Below, one piece after another: positions 1 through 6,310 of a DNA stretch of 9,890 bases. The position numbers and the translations under genes are program-made. Source of the stretch: Bryobacterales bacterium (GTDB lineage Bacteria > Acidobacteriota > Terriglobia > Bryobacterales > Bryobacteraceae); the NCBI GenBank assembly GCA_003517725.1, contig DOZZ01000128.1:3449-13338 (forward strand), given 5' to 3'. Position 1 is the first letter of the stretch, and every line of letters begins with the position of its first letter. The notes under the pieces were generated by a model that worked only from the letters and a program-made list of their open reading frames with translations, ran no database searches and was not told the DNA's origin.

Positions 1-962
1 ATGCGGCGCCGCAGCACCCGCTCGGTGGCATCTTCCGGAAGGAATTGCGGCACCACAATAACGCTTTCCGCGCCCCGCGAGCGAGCCAGATCAAGGGTGG
101 CGCGCAATACCGAGCGCGTCACGGCGATGCCTCGCTCGATGGATGCCTCACTGCGATAAGGCACCACCCAGCTGGCGATGATGGCCAGACGCCAGCGGGG
201 TTTCGGCGGCAGCCAGACCAACCCCGGTCCAAGGTGCGGCCGATCGTCATCTAGATTCCGGTCAAACAGGCCGGGGGTGAACAGCGTCACCACCGCCACC
301 GGCCGGCGGAAGCGCGGCAACTCCGCGCGCAGGCGCATGAAGGACTGATCCGTGGCAAAGCCGTGCACCGCCAGGTTTGCGCTCTGCACACCTAGCAGCG
401 CCTCCACCCGCGCCGGCACGGTCTCCTCCCAACGCAGTCCCTGGCCCACCATAATTGACTCGCCGGTGAACAGGATCGTCGGCCGTTTGGGATTCACCGC
501 TTCGCCGGCGCGGCGCACACGATAGCCGGCCGCGTCGAACGCATACTCAATGCCGCGCCCGGAGGTTACTGCGCGCTCCGCCCGCGCTGGCACAAAGACC
601 CAGCCCAGCCGCGGGTCACGGCGGCGGTAGCGCACCTGGCTTGCGGATTGCTCCTCCGAGGATTGCCTGAAGACGTGACGGAGCACGAATTCGCTGGCTC
701 CCAGTGCGAGCACCACAGCGAGTAAGACCCGCGCCACGTCCGAGAAGAGGGTGCGCGGCGGCACGCGCGTTATGAAGCGCGCGATACGCGGCGCAACCAG
801 CGCGAGCGCCACTCCGAAAGCGGCTAGTCCCGCGCGTGCCAGCGAGGCCGCCAGCAGGTACACTCGGCGCGAAACGAAAAACGGCGGTAGGAAATGACGA
901 TCAAGCCACTGGCGATCGGCTTCGGCAGCGCACCCGGCCAGCACCATGGCAATCAGTATCAC
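1..962 (-). CDS. Membrane-anchored SGNH/GDSL-type hydrolase, C-terminus cut by window edge
   Basis: An uninterrupted minus-strand reading frame runs off the left edge of the window, leaving about 320 codons visible. Residue numbers assume the GTG start at 962, which has a GAGG five bases upstream; ATG at 947 and GTG at 980 are alternatives, and an in-frame TAA near 1048 bounds the frame. The N-terminal ~105 residues hold two or three hydrophobic helices (the first contains VILIAMVLAG), so the protein should be membrane-bound with an exported or cytosolic catalytic domain. The catalytic domain begins with ILFTGES, an SGNH block I with Ser169 as predicted nucleophile and Glu in place of the usual Asp. 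It continues with a W-E-E-T-x-P-A-R segment and N-L-A-V-H-G-F-A-T-D-Q, typical of block II in this family. A canonical GxND block III is not obvious, and the C-terminal DxxH block would lie outside the window. Members act as esterases or as acyl/acetyl transferases on glycans; the substrate here is unknown. It is divergent from the operon starting at 1063. The family call is firm, the function is not. Confidence 0.8.
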   Translation of the reverse strand, partial: MILIAMVLAGCAAEADRQWLDRHFLPPFFVSRRVYLLAASLARAGLAAFGVALALVAPRIARFITRVPPRTLFSDVARVLLAVVLALGASEFVLRHVFRQSSEEQSASQVRYRRRDPRLGWVFVPARAERAVTSGRGIEYAFDAAGYRVRRAGEAVNPKRPTILFTGESIMVGQGLRWEETVPARVEALLGVQSANLAVHGFATDQSFMRLRAELPRFRRPVAVVTLFTPGLFDRNLDDDRPHLGPGLVWLPPKPRWRLAIIASWVVPYRSEASIERGIAVTRSVLRATLDLARSRGAESVIVVPQFLPEDATERVLRRR

Positions 963-1062
963 GCCGGCCTCGCTACCCACCCGCGGCCAGAAATCTCTTG
1001 TTTTTACCGGAAATTTACAAAACCGGGGATACTTCAAACGGCCATCTTAGTCTACTGGTGGC
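963..1062. promoter_or_regulatory. Divergent intergenic region, probable promoters
   Basis: About 100 bases separate the minus-strand SGNH gene from the plus-strand ferritin-like gene. An A+T-rich patch at roughly 991-1023 (TTGTTTTTACC, AAATTTACAAAA) stands out from the GC-rich surroundings, as expected for a bidirectional promoter. I could not pick a -35/-10 pair with consensus spacing on either strand, so the call rests on position and base composition only. Confidence 0.35.
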
Positions 1063-1782
1063 ATGCTCGAACCGCTCCACCGCTGGATTTGGCGCGACCC
1101 GGAACGGCGCGCGCATAAGCTGCTCCGTTTCGGAGACACCGAAACCGATGGTGGGCGCGACCTGGTGCGGGCCGCGGAATTGACGTCGGACCCACTCCTG
1201 CGGCGGCTGTATCTGGTCCATGCCGAGGACGAACTGCGGCATGGCGAAATGTTTCGCCGGCGCGGAGCGGAACTGCTGCGAACGCTGCCCCCCAATCTCT
1301 CGAAAGACGGCTTTCAAGCCGACTGGCTTGCCCCTAGCGGGCACGGCGCCGACGATCTCAGCGTGGACGGGCGCGATGACGTGCTGCTGGCTTTTTTGCA
1401 TCTGTCGGAAAAGGCCGCCGCGAGCCGCTTCACCGTCTATCATGGCGTGCTGCGGGACGACGCTCCGACCTGCGCGATTTTTGAAGAGATTCTGCGTGAC
1501 GAGACGTTTCATATGAACTATGCGCTGACGCAACTGGCCCGCGTTTCGCCTGAACATCACCAGCAGCGGCTTTGGCGAGCCCGACTGGGGCGGCTGTGGA
1601 AAGCCTATTTACGGTTGGCCACGGCGATCACGGGCCTCATCGGCGGGCTGATCCTGACGATTCAGTACTTCGTTATTTTGCCGCCGTTCGCCTGGCTCGC
1701 GAAGCGCGCGGAACGGCGCGAGCCGACTGGCTGGAGCCCGGTCTCCCCTGCGCGTAACGGATCGCTGAAGAGGCAGTATTGA
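1063..1782 (+). CDS. Ferritin-like di-iron protein with C-terminal membrane segment
   Basis: This 239-residue protein has the duplicated helix-pair metal-ligand pattern of the ferritin-like superfamily. Likely ligands are Glu27 in helix 1, Glu57-x-x-His60 (EDELRH) in helix 2, Glu116 in helix 3 and Glu147-x-x-His150 (RDETFH) in helix 4. The first and third Glu sit 30 and 31 residues before their ExxH partners, as expected for two equivalent halves of a four-helix bundle. Residues ~185-213 form a hydrophobic stretch (TGLIGGLILTIQYFVILPP) followed by a basic region, suggesting membrane anchoring. The family includes iron-storage proteins, rubrerythrins and di-iron oxidases or hydroxylases; there is no rubredoxin domain here. 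ATG 1063 is the first start after an in-frame TAG at 1048, with only a weak Shine-Dalgarno. It is first in a tight operon, one base before the YceI-like gene, which hints at a tailoring or redox role with the downstream enzymes (inference). Confidence 0.8.
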   Translation: MLEPLHRWIWRDPERRAHKLLRFGDTETDGGRDLVRAAELTSDPLLRRLYLVHAEDELRHGEMFRRRGAELLRTLPPNLSKDGFQADWLAPSGHGADDLSVDGRDDVLLAFLHLSEKAAASRFTVYHGVLRDDAPTCAIFEEILRDETFHMNYALTQLARVSPEHHQQRLWRARLGRLWKAYLRLATAITGLIGGLILTIQYFVILPPFAWLAKRAERREPTGWSPVSPARNGSLKRQY

Positions 1783-1783
1783 A

Positions 1784-2353
1784 ATGGAATTTTTCGCGAT
1801 TACGGCATTGTTGTCCGGGCTGCTGCTCGCGTCCCCCGACAGTGTGATTGATGTGGGCGCCAGCGAGTTGACCATTCACGTCGGCAAGGCGGGCGTGTTC
1901 TCCGCCGTCGGCCACGAGCATTGGGTCGAGGCGCCGATCTCGGAGGGGAGGATCCGGGAAGGCCCCGACGCGCTGGTCGAGTTCGCCGTCGATGCGCGCA
2001 GGATGTCGGTGAAACCGGATGAAAAGACCAGCGCCGGCGAGCGCGCCAGCATTCAGGAAACCATGCAGAGGACCGTGCTCGAGAGCGAAAAGTATCCCGA
2101 GATTCGCTTTCGCTCAACGCAAGTAACGCCCGCCGGAGCGCAAGCCTGGAAAGTGACCGGCACGCTCACGCTGCATGGCGTCAGCAAAGCCGTGGTAGCC
2201 GACGTGCGCCGCGAAAGCGACGCCTACATCGGCACCGCCCGGTTTAATCAGACGGACTTCGGCATACAGCCGGTCAGGATTGCCGGCGGCGTGGTCAGAG
2301 TGAAGAACCAGTTGGAGATCAACTTCAAAATTCGGCCGCGCCAAGGTAATTGA
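1784..2353 (+). CDS. Secreted YceI-family lipocalin-like protein
   Basis: This 189-residue protein matches the YceI family in length and pattern. A hydrophobic N-terminus (FFAITALLSGLLLAS) looks like a signal peptide cleaved near residue 17-18, so the product should be periplasmic. The mature part shows a β-strand-rich YceI core: S-E-L-T-I-H-V-G-K-A-G with GHEH at residues 43-46, the 'E-S-E-K-Y-P-E-I-R-F' segment, T-G-T-L-T-L-H-G-V-S-K at 125-135 and Q-T-D-F-G-I at 156-161. YceI proteins fold as β-barrels that bind polyisoprenoids or other long amphiphiles. That would fit a role in handling a lipid carrier or a lipid product of this locus, but this is inference. The ATG lies one base after the ferritin-like stop codon and is preceded by AAGAGG about ten bases upstream, so the two are probably co-transcribed and translationally coupled. 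Confidence 0.85.
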   Translation: MEFFAITALLSGLLLASPDSVIDVGASELTIHVGKAGVFSAVGHEHWVEAPISEGRIREGPDALVEFAVDARRMSVKPDEKTSAGERASIQETMQRTVLESEKYPEIRFRSTQVTPAGAQAWKVTGTLTLHGVSKAVVADVRRESDAYIGTARFNQTDFGIQPVRIAGGVVRVKNQLEINFKIRPRQGN

Positions 2354-2354
2354 C

Positions 2355-4127
2355 ATGAACATCCTGGGGATATCGGCGCATTATCACGATTCCGCGGCCG
2401 CGCTGGTGGTGGATGGACTTCCGGTTTGCGCGGTGCAGGAGGAGCGGCTGTCACGCTCCAAGGGCGACGCATCCTTTCCGTTATGCGCCATCGAGCGCTG
2501 CCTCGAGCACTGCGGTCTGGGGCCCGAGGAACTCGACGCGGTGGTTTTCTACGAGCGCCCGATGCTGAAGTTCGAGCGCATCCTCACCTGCGCGCTGCGC
2601 GCGTTCCCACGCTCCTGGCGCGCCTTCCCGAAAGCCATGAAAAACTCGCTCAGCGAAAAAGTTTGGATGCGGGGCATCATTGCTTCGCACCTGGGCGTGC
2701 CGGGACACAAAATTCTTTTCACGGAACACCATCAGTCGCACGCGGCGGCCGCATTTCTCACCGCGCCCACGCGCCGCGCCGCGATTTTAACGGCGGACGG
2801 GGTAGGCGAGTGGGCCACGGTTTCGATTGGCCGGGGAGAGCGCCGCCCGCAGGGCGCCACCAGCATCGAGCTTACGCATGAAATCAGGTTTCCGCATTCG
2901 CTCGGCATGCTGTATTCCACGTTCACCGCCTTTCTCGGCTTCGCGGTGAACGAGGGCGAGTATAAGGTGATGGGGCTGGCCGCCTATGGTCAGCCGGCCA
3001 TGGCCGACCAGGTTCGCCGCCTGATCCGCCGCACGGCCGACGGAGCTTTCACTCTTAATCTCGACTATTTCGAGTTTCAGACGACGGCCGAGCGTTCGTA
3101 TTCCGCGCGCTTTGTGGATCTCTTCGGACTGCCCCGCCGCCCGCATGAGCCTATCGATCTGGGAACAGCGGAAGGCCGGCGCTACGCGGACTGCGCGGCG
3201 AGCGTGCAGCGCGTTCTGGAGGACACGCTAGTAGATATAGCCGCCGCGCTCCACCGGCAGACAGGCTTGTCCGATCTCTGCCTGGGCGGGGGCGTGGCGC
3301 TGAACTGTGTCGCCAACACGCGAATTCTCGCGGAGTCGGGTTTTAAACGCGTGTTTGTGCCACCGGCGCCGGGCGATGCGGGGTGCGCGCTCGGCGCCGC
3401 GTTGTACGCGGACCGCCTCCATTTCGGCAATCCGGACCGCGACACGCCGGATCATCCGTTCTGGGGGCCGCCGGCGGATGGAGGCGACTTGGCGCGGCTG
3501 GCCAGAGAGGATGGCCAATTGGTGGATGAGCTGGAGGATCGGGCTTTGATTAAGCAGACTGCTCACGATCTTGCGATCGGTTGCGTGGTCGGTTGGATGG
3601 ACGGCGCGATGGAGTTCGGGCCGCGCGCCCTGGGGCACCGCAGCATCCTGGCCGCGCCGCACTCGGCTGAGATGCGCGACCGGCTCAACCGCGATATCAA
3701 GTACCGCGAGGAGTTCCGGCCCTTCGCGCCGGTGGTACCTGTCGAAGCGGTCCACCGCTATTTCGACCTGCCGCTTGGCGGGACGCGGCTGGCGCGTTTC
3801 ATGTCGGGCGTCTTCCCGGTGCGGCCGGAGTGGCGCTCCAGGCTGGCGGCCGTGACGCACATCGACGGCACCGCGCGGCTGCAGGTGCTCGATCGCGAGA
3901 TGGCGCCCCGGCTTCACGCGCTGCTCGAGGCATACGGACGGCACAGCGGTATGCCGGTGCTGCTCAACACCTCGTTCAACGTGGCCGGAGAGCCCATCGT
4001 CAATCGTGCCGTGGAGGGATACTCGACGTTCCGGCGCTGCGGCATTGATGTGCTTATCGCGGGGCAGACACGCGTTATCAAGCGCGCCTCGGAAAAGGCG
4101 ATAGCAACGGAGGAGGCAGTCGCGTGA
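2355..4127 (+). CDS. Carbamoyltransferase, NodU/CmcH/TobZ family
   Basis: This 590-residue protein is full length for the family. The N-terminal Kae1/YgjD-like kinase-fold domain contains H-Y-H-D-S-A-A (residues 9-15), H-H-Q-S-H-A (125-130), T-A-D-G-V-G-E-W (146-153), N-E-G-E-Y-K-V-M-G-L (199-208) and G-G-G-V-A-L-N (311-317). The C-terminal domain has E-F-G-P-R-A-L-G-H-R-S (420-430) and L-N-T-S-F-N (537-542). Such enzymes make carbamoyl-adenylate from carbamoyl phosphate and ATP and move the carbamoyl group to a hydroxyl, for example on Nod factors, cephalosporins, tobramycin, saxitoxin-type compounds or sugars. No signal peptide is visible, so it should act in the cytosol. The ATG is one base after the YceI stop codon, with AAGG eight bases upstream. 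It overlaps the downstream DUF5989 gene by four bases. The acceptor is unknown; a sugar of the adjacent polysaccharide locus or a small molecule are both possible. Confidence 0.95.
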   Translation: MNILGISAHYHDSAAALVVDGLPVCAVQEERLSRSKGDASFPLCAIERCLEHCGLGPEELDAVVFYERPMLKFERILTCALRAFPRSWRAFPKAMKNSLSEKVWMRGIIASHLGVPGHKILFTEHHQSHAAAAFLTAPTRRAAILTADGVGEWATVSIGRGERRPQGATSIELTHEIRFPHSLGMLYSTFTAFLGFAVNEGEYKVMGLAAYGQPAMADQVRRLIRRTADGAFTLNLDYFEFQTTAERSYSARFVDLFGLPRRPHEPIDLGTAEGRRYADCAASVQRVLEDTLVDIAAALHRQTGLSDLCLGGGVALNCVANTRILAESGFKRVFVPPAPGDAGCALGAALYADRLHFGNPDRDTPDHPFWGPPADGGDLARLAREDGQLVDELEDRALIKQTAHDLAIGCVVGWMDGAMEFGPRALGHRSILAAPHSAEMRDRLNRDIKYREEFRPFAPVVPVEAVHRYFDLPLGGTRLARFMSGVFPVRPEWRSRLAAVTHIDGTARLQVLDREMAPRLHALLEAYGRHSGMPVLLNTSFNVAGEPIVNRAVEGYSTFRRCGIDVLIAGQTRVIKRASEKAIATEEAVA

Positions 4128-4336
4128 TTAAAAAGCGAGGCAGAGTCCGGCGCGGGCTGATCGTGTTCTCGAGCGCCGGCGGTTCCATAGCGCAACTGGC
4201 GCGCGGGTTGTGGCAAAGCGGCTCGGGGAAACGCTGGCTGACGCCGCTGGCTGTTTTTCTGTGCGTGACGGGTTTGGTGCTGATTCTGGCGGCCAGCGTC
4301 GAGGCCCTGGCTCCGTTCATCTACTCGATCTTCTAA
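4124..4336 (+). CDS. Small DUF5989-type membrane protein
   Basis: This 70-residue protein starts with GTG, whose GTGA overlaps the carbamoyltransferase stop. A strong GGAGGAGG lies just upstream, which supports this start and translational coupling. The N-terminus is basic (IKKRGRVRRG). The middle has S-S-A-G-G-S-I-A-Q-L-A-R-G-L-W, residues ~39-58 form one transmembrane helix, and the protein ends in L-A-P-F-I-Y-S-I-F. This layout and ending match the DUF5989 family of tiny single-pass proteins, which from general knowledge usually sit beside carbamoyltransferases, often with a second small membrane protein of the SxtJ type. No biochemical function is established. A role in anchoring or assisting the carbamoyltransferase at the membrane is inference. 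No SxtJ-like gene is present between the two. Confidence 0.8.
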   Translation: MIKKRGRVRRGLIVFSSAGGSIAQLARGLWQSGSGKRWLTPLAVFLCVTGLVLILAASVEALAPFIYSIF

Positions 4337-4339
4337 GCC

Positions 4340-5299
4340 ATGCCGTTTTGGGAGCTACTGGCGTGTCCGGCTTGCGAAGGCGCGCTGGCAGCGGATGCGA
4401 CGTGCCGTGGCTGCGGCGCGCATTACGAGGCGCCCGACGGAATTCCCAACCTGCGCCTTGAGACGGGCCCGCGCACCGATCGCGTGCGGCGCTTTTATGA
4501 GGACGCGCCCTTCCCCGGTTATCCCCCGCGCGATAGCTTGGCCTGGCTCCGCGCGCGGGCCGAGCGCAGCGAATTTGCCCGCCTGCTCGATCAAGCCATT
4601 CCCGGCGACGCGCGAATCCTCGAAATAGGCTGTGGCACGGGGCAGATGAGTTTGTACCTGGCGCGCGCGGAACGCATGGTGATCGGCGCCGATCTGACGC
4701 GCGCGTCGCTACTGCTGGGCGCCTCCGCGGCGCGCCGTTTCGGACTTGACCGTGTGCATTTCGTGGAGACCGACCTGTGCCGTCCCGGGCTGCGCGCGGC
4801 TTGGTTCGACGTCGTGTATGCATCGGGCGTTTTGCACCACACGGCCGATCCGCGTGCCTCATTTGCGCGCATCGCACGGCTCGCGCGGCCGGGAGGCATG
4901 ATCGTCGTGGGTCTTTATAACACCTTCGCGCGGATCCCGCTGCGCCTGCGCCGCCTGGCGGCCCGTTGGTCGCGGTACCGCTGGATCCCGTTCGATCCGG
5001 TGCTTCGCGATCGCGCGCACGAGCCAGAGCGGCGGCAGGCCTGGCTCCGCGATCAGTACCGGCATCCGGAGGAGCACCGCCACACGTTAGCCGAGGTGCA
5101 GCGCTGGTTTGTCGAGAACGGCGTCGAGTATGTGCGGGCTTACCCCAGCGCGTTGGTGGGCGATGCGCCGGGAGATCTCTTCGCGCCGGCGGCCGATAAC
5201 TGGCGGCCGGAGGGCTGGCTCGCTCAACTCGGCTGGATCGGGGCGCTGGGGCACGAAGGCGGCCTTTTCGTCACTGTTGGCCGGAGGCCAAATCCATGA
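4340..5299 (+). CDS. SAM-dependent class I methyltransferase with N-terminal zinc ribbon
   Basis: This 319-residue protein has two parts. Residues 1-38 form a Trm112-like zinc ribbon with Cys9-P-A-Cys12 and Cys22-R-G-Cys25, followed by the typical D-G-I-P-N-L exit. Residues ~85-215 form a Rossmann-fold methyltransferase: motif I is E-I-G-C-G-T-G at 95-101 (SAM binding), with D-L-T at the end of β2, and the β4 region reads D-V-V-Y-A-S-G-V-L-H-H (157-167) followed by an R-P-G-G turn. A further ~100 residues at the C-terminus may shape substrate binding. The enzyme should transfer a methyl group from SAM in the cytosol; the acceptor cannot be read from sequence. The ATG is three bases after the DUF5989 stop, with no clear Shine-Dalgarno of its own, so translation is probably coupled. 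It overlaps the next gene by four bases. Confidence 0.9.
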   Translation: MPFWELLACPACEGALAADATCRGCGAHYEAPDGIPNLRLETGPRTDRVRRFYEDAPFPGYPPRDSLAWLRARAERSEFARLLDQAIPGDARILEIGCGTGQMSLYLARAERMVIGADLTRASLLLGASAARRFGLDRVHFVETDLCRPGLRAAWFDVVYASGVLHHTADPRASFARIARLARPGGMIVVGLYNTFARIPLRLRRLAARWSRYRWIPFDPVLRDRAHEPERRQAWLRDQYRHPEEHRHTLAEVQRWFVENGVEYVRAYPSALVGDAPGDLFAPAADNWRPEGWLAQLGWIGALGHEGGLFVTVGRRPNP

Positions 5300-6213
5300 G
5301 AACCGCCGCTGTCATCACTCTCGTCACGCTGTTTCTCTGTGCGCGTTTCGGCGGTTCCGAGCCGGCGCCGCATCAGGTGGAAATGCAGATGCGCAACGTT
5401 AACCTGCACCTGAATCCCTCTGTCGTGCTCGAAGTCCGGAGCCTGCGCGGGCAGATGGTGGCAACCAGCGAAGGCAAACCCGCGACTCTCGATGACGTCA
5501 ACTCGTTCATCGCGCGGATCGATTCCGCCGAGATTGCGGTCAGCACGAAGGTCATGTCGGACCTTTTCAACAAATACGTCTTCGCCTATCCTGGCGCACC
5601 CTTGAAGCAGATCGTCATGACGATCGAGCACGGCCGCCTTAAGCAACGGGGCGTGATGCACAAGGGCATCGACCTTCCCTTTGAGGCCGAAGGCAAGCTG
5701 GATGTCACGGCCGATGGTGAAATCCGCTTCCATCCCGACCAGGTGAGGTCCGCGCATATCCCGTTTAAGGGACTGTTGCATTTGTTTGGCGAGGACCTTT
5801 CCAAGCTGATCAAGGTGAGGGCCGATCGCGGCGTCACCTTGCAGGGAGACGATATTCTGCTCAATCTGAGCCGGATGCTGCCGCCCCCGCGAATCGAGGG
5901 CCGGGTGACGGCGGTGCGCCTGGAAGGTGATCGCATTGTGCAGACTTTCGGGTCCAAAGGCGCGAAGGCACTGGTGCTCCCCCGGAACGCTCGCAACTAC
6001 ATTTATTACCGGGGAGGCGTGCTGCGATTTGGCAAACTCACCATGATCGACACGGACCTGGAGATCGTCGACCAAAACCCGGCAGACCCGTTCGATTTCA
6101 GCGTGCCGGATTATAATCGGCAACTGGTCGCGGGTTACTCGAAGAACACCGCCTCACACGGCCTGATCGTCACGATGCCGGATTTCTCCGCGCTCCAGCG
6201 GCATAAGCCGTGA
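5296..6213 (+). CDS. Secreted protein of unknown function, end of the carbamoyltransferase operon
   Basis: I do not recognise this 305-residue protein with confidence. The ATG overlaps the methyltransferase stop (ATGA), and GGAGG at 5283-5287 gives a good ribosome-binding site eight bases upstream. The N-terminus (RTAAVITLVTLFLCA) looks like a signal peptide with cleavage near residue 20-24, so the mature protein should be periplasmic or secreted. The rest alternates hydrophobic and polar residues as in β-sheet. It contains a segment, L-D-V-T-A-D-G-E-I-R-F from residue 135, followed by H-I-P-F-K-G-L-L-H-L-F-G, and later R-I-E-G-R-V-T-A-V-R-L-E-G-D. These alternations loosely recall lipid-binding DUF2993/LmeA-type proteins, but that is only a suggestion. 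There are no obvious catalytic motifs, no transmembrane helix after the signal, and no long repeats. Its place behind the methyltransferase ties it to the same pathway. Confidence 0.75.
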   Translation: MRTAAVITLVTLFLCARFGGSEPAPHQVEMQMRNVNLHLNPSVVLEVRSLRGQMVATSEGKPATLDDVNSFIARIDSAEIAVSTKVMSDLFNKYVFAYPGAPLKQIVMTIEHGRLKQRGVMHKGIDLPFEAEGKLDVTADGEIRFHPDQVRSAHIPFKGLLHLFGEDLSKLIKVRADRGVTLQGDDILLNLSRMLPPPRIEGRVTAVRLEGDRIVQTFGSKGAKALVLPRNARNYIYYRGGVLRFGKLTMIDTDLEIVDQNPADPFDFSVPDYNRQLVAGYSKNTASHGLIVTMPDFSALQRHKP

Positions 6214-6310
6214 GTGCAGTTCGTTTTGTTGGACTGTACGATTTATCGTCATCACGCATGTTCCAGCCAAGGCGGACCTGCTGTCTAATCCATTAAAGAA
6301 CGGTCCATAT
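6214..6310 (+). promoter_or_regulatory. Intergenic gap between the two operons, possible promoter
   Basis: This is the longest gap on the plus strand within the window (97 nt), and it is less GC-rich than its flanks. TCTAAT near 6283-6288 resembles a -10 box and would give a short leader before the ATG at 6311, but no good -35 lies 16-18 bases upstream. It may hold the promoter of the polysaccharide genes, or the genes may be read through from the upstream operon. Confidence 0.3.

Noticed and set aside
45..254. Plus-strand open frame of 69 codons at the left edge
   Set aside because: It lies opposite the SGNH catalytic domain and has no domain or ribosome-binding site.
945..995. LAGC lipobox-like motif near the N-terminus of the SGNH protein
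   Set aside because: It is followed by two further hydrophobic helices, and the supported starts leave no basic n-region. A transmembrane segment explains it better than a lipoprotein signal.
836..1183. Plus-strand open frame of 115 codons spanning the SGNH start and the ferritin-like start
   Set aside because: It overlaps two better-supported genes in other frames, is rich in Arg, Pro and Ala, and shows no recognisable motif.
1015..1560. Minus-strand open frame of 181 codons opposite the ferritin-like gene and the divergent region
   Set aside because: The plus strand carries the full di-iron ligand pattern. The antisense product shows no known domain and would run into the upstream region of the SGNH gene.
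3228..3944. Minus-strand open frame of 238 codons inside the carbamoyltransferase gene
   Set aside because: It lies wholly opposite conserved carbamoyltransferase motifs, and its composition (rich in Arg, His, Gln, Pro) is that of an antisense shadow.
5224..6123. Minus-strand open frame of 299 codons opposite the unknown secreted protein
   Set aside because: The plus-strand gene has a ribosome-binding site, a signal peptide and operon coupling. The minus-strand frame shows no domain I recognise and fits the long antisense frames common in GC-rich genes.
6199..6220. Possible hairpin CGGC-ATAA-GCCG at the end of the 305-residue gene, considered as a terminator
   Set aside because: The stem is only four base pairs and no T-run follows directly; the TTTT nearby is about ten bases further on and interrupted.
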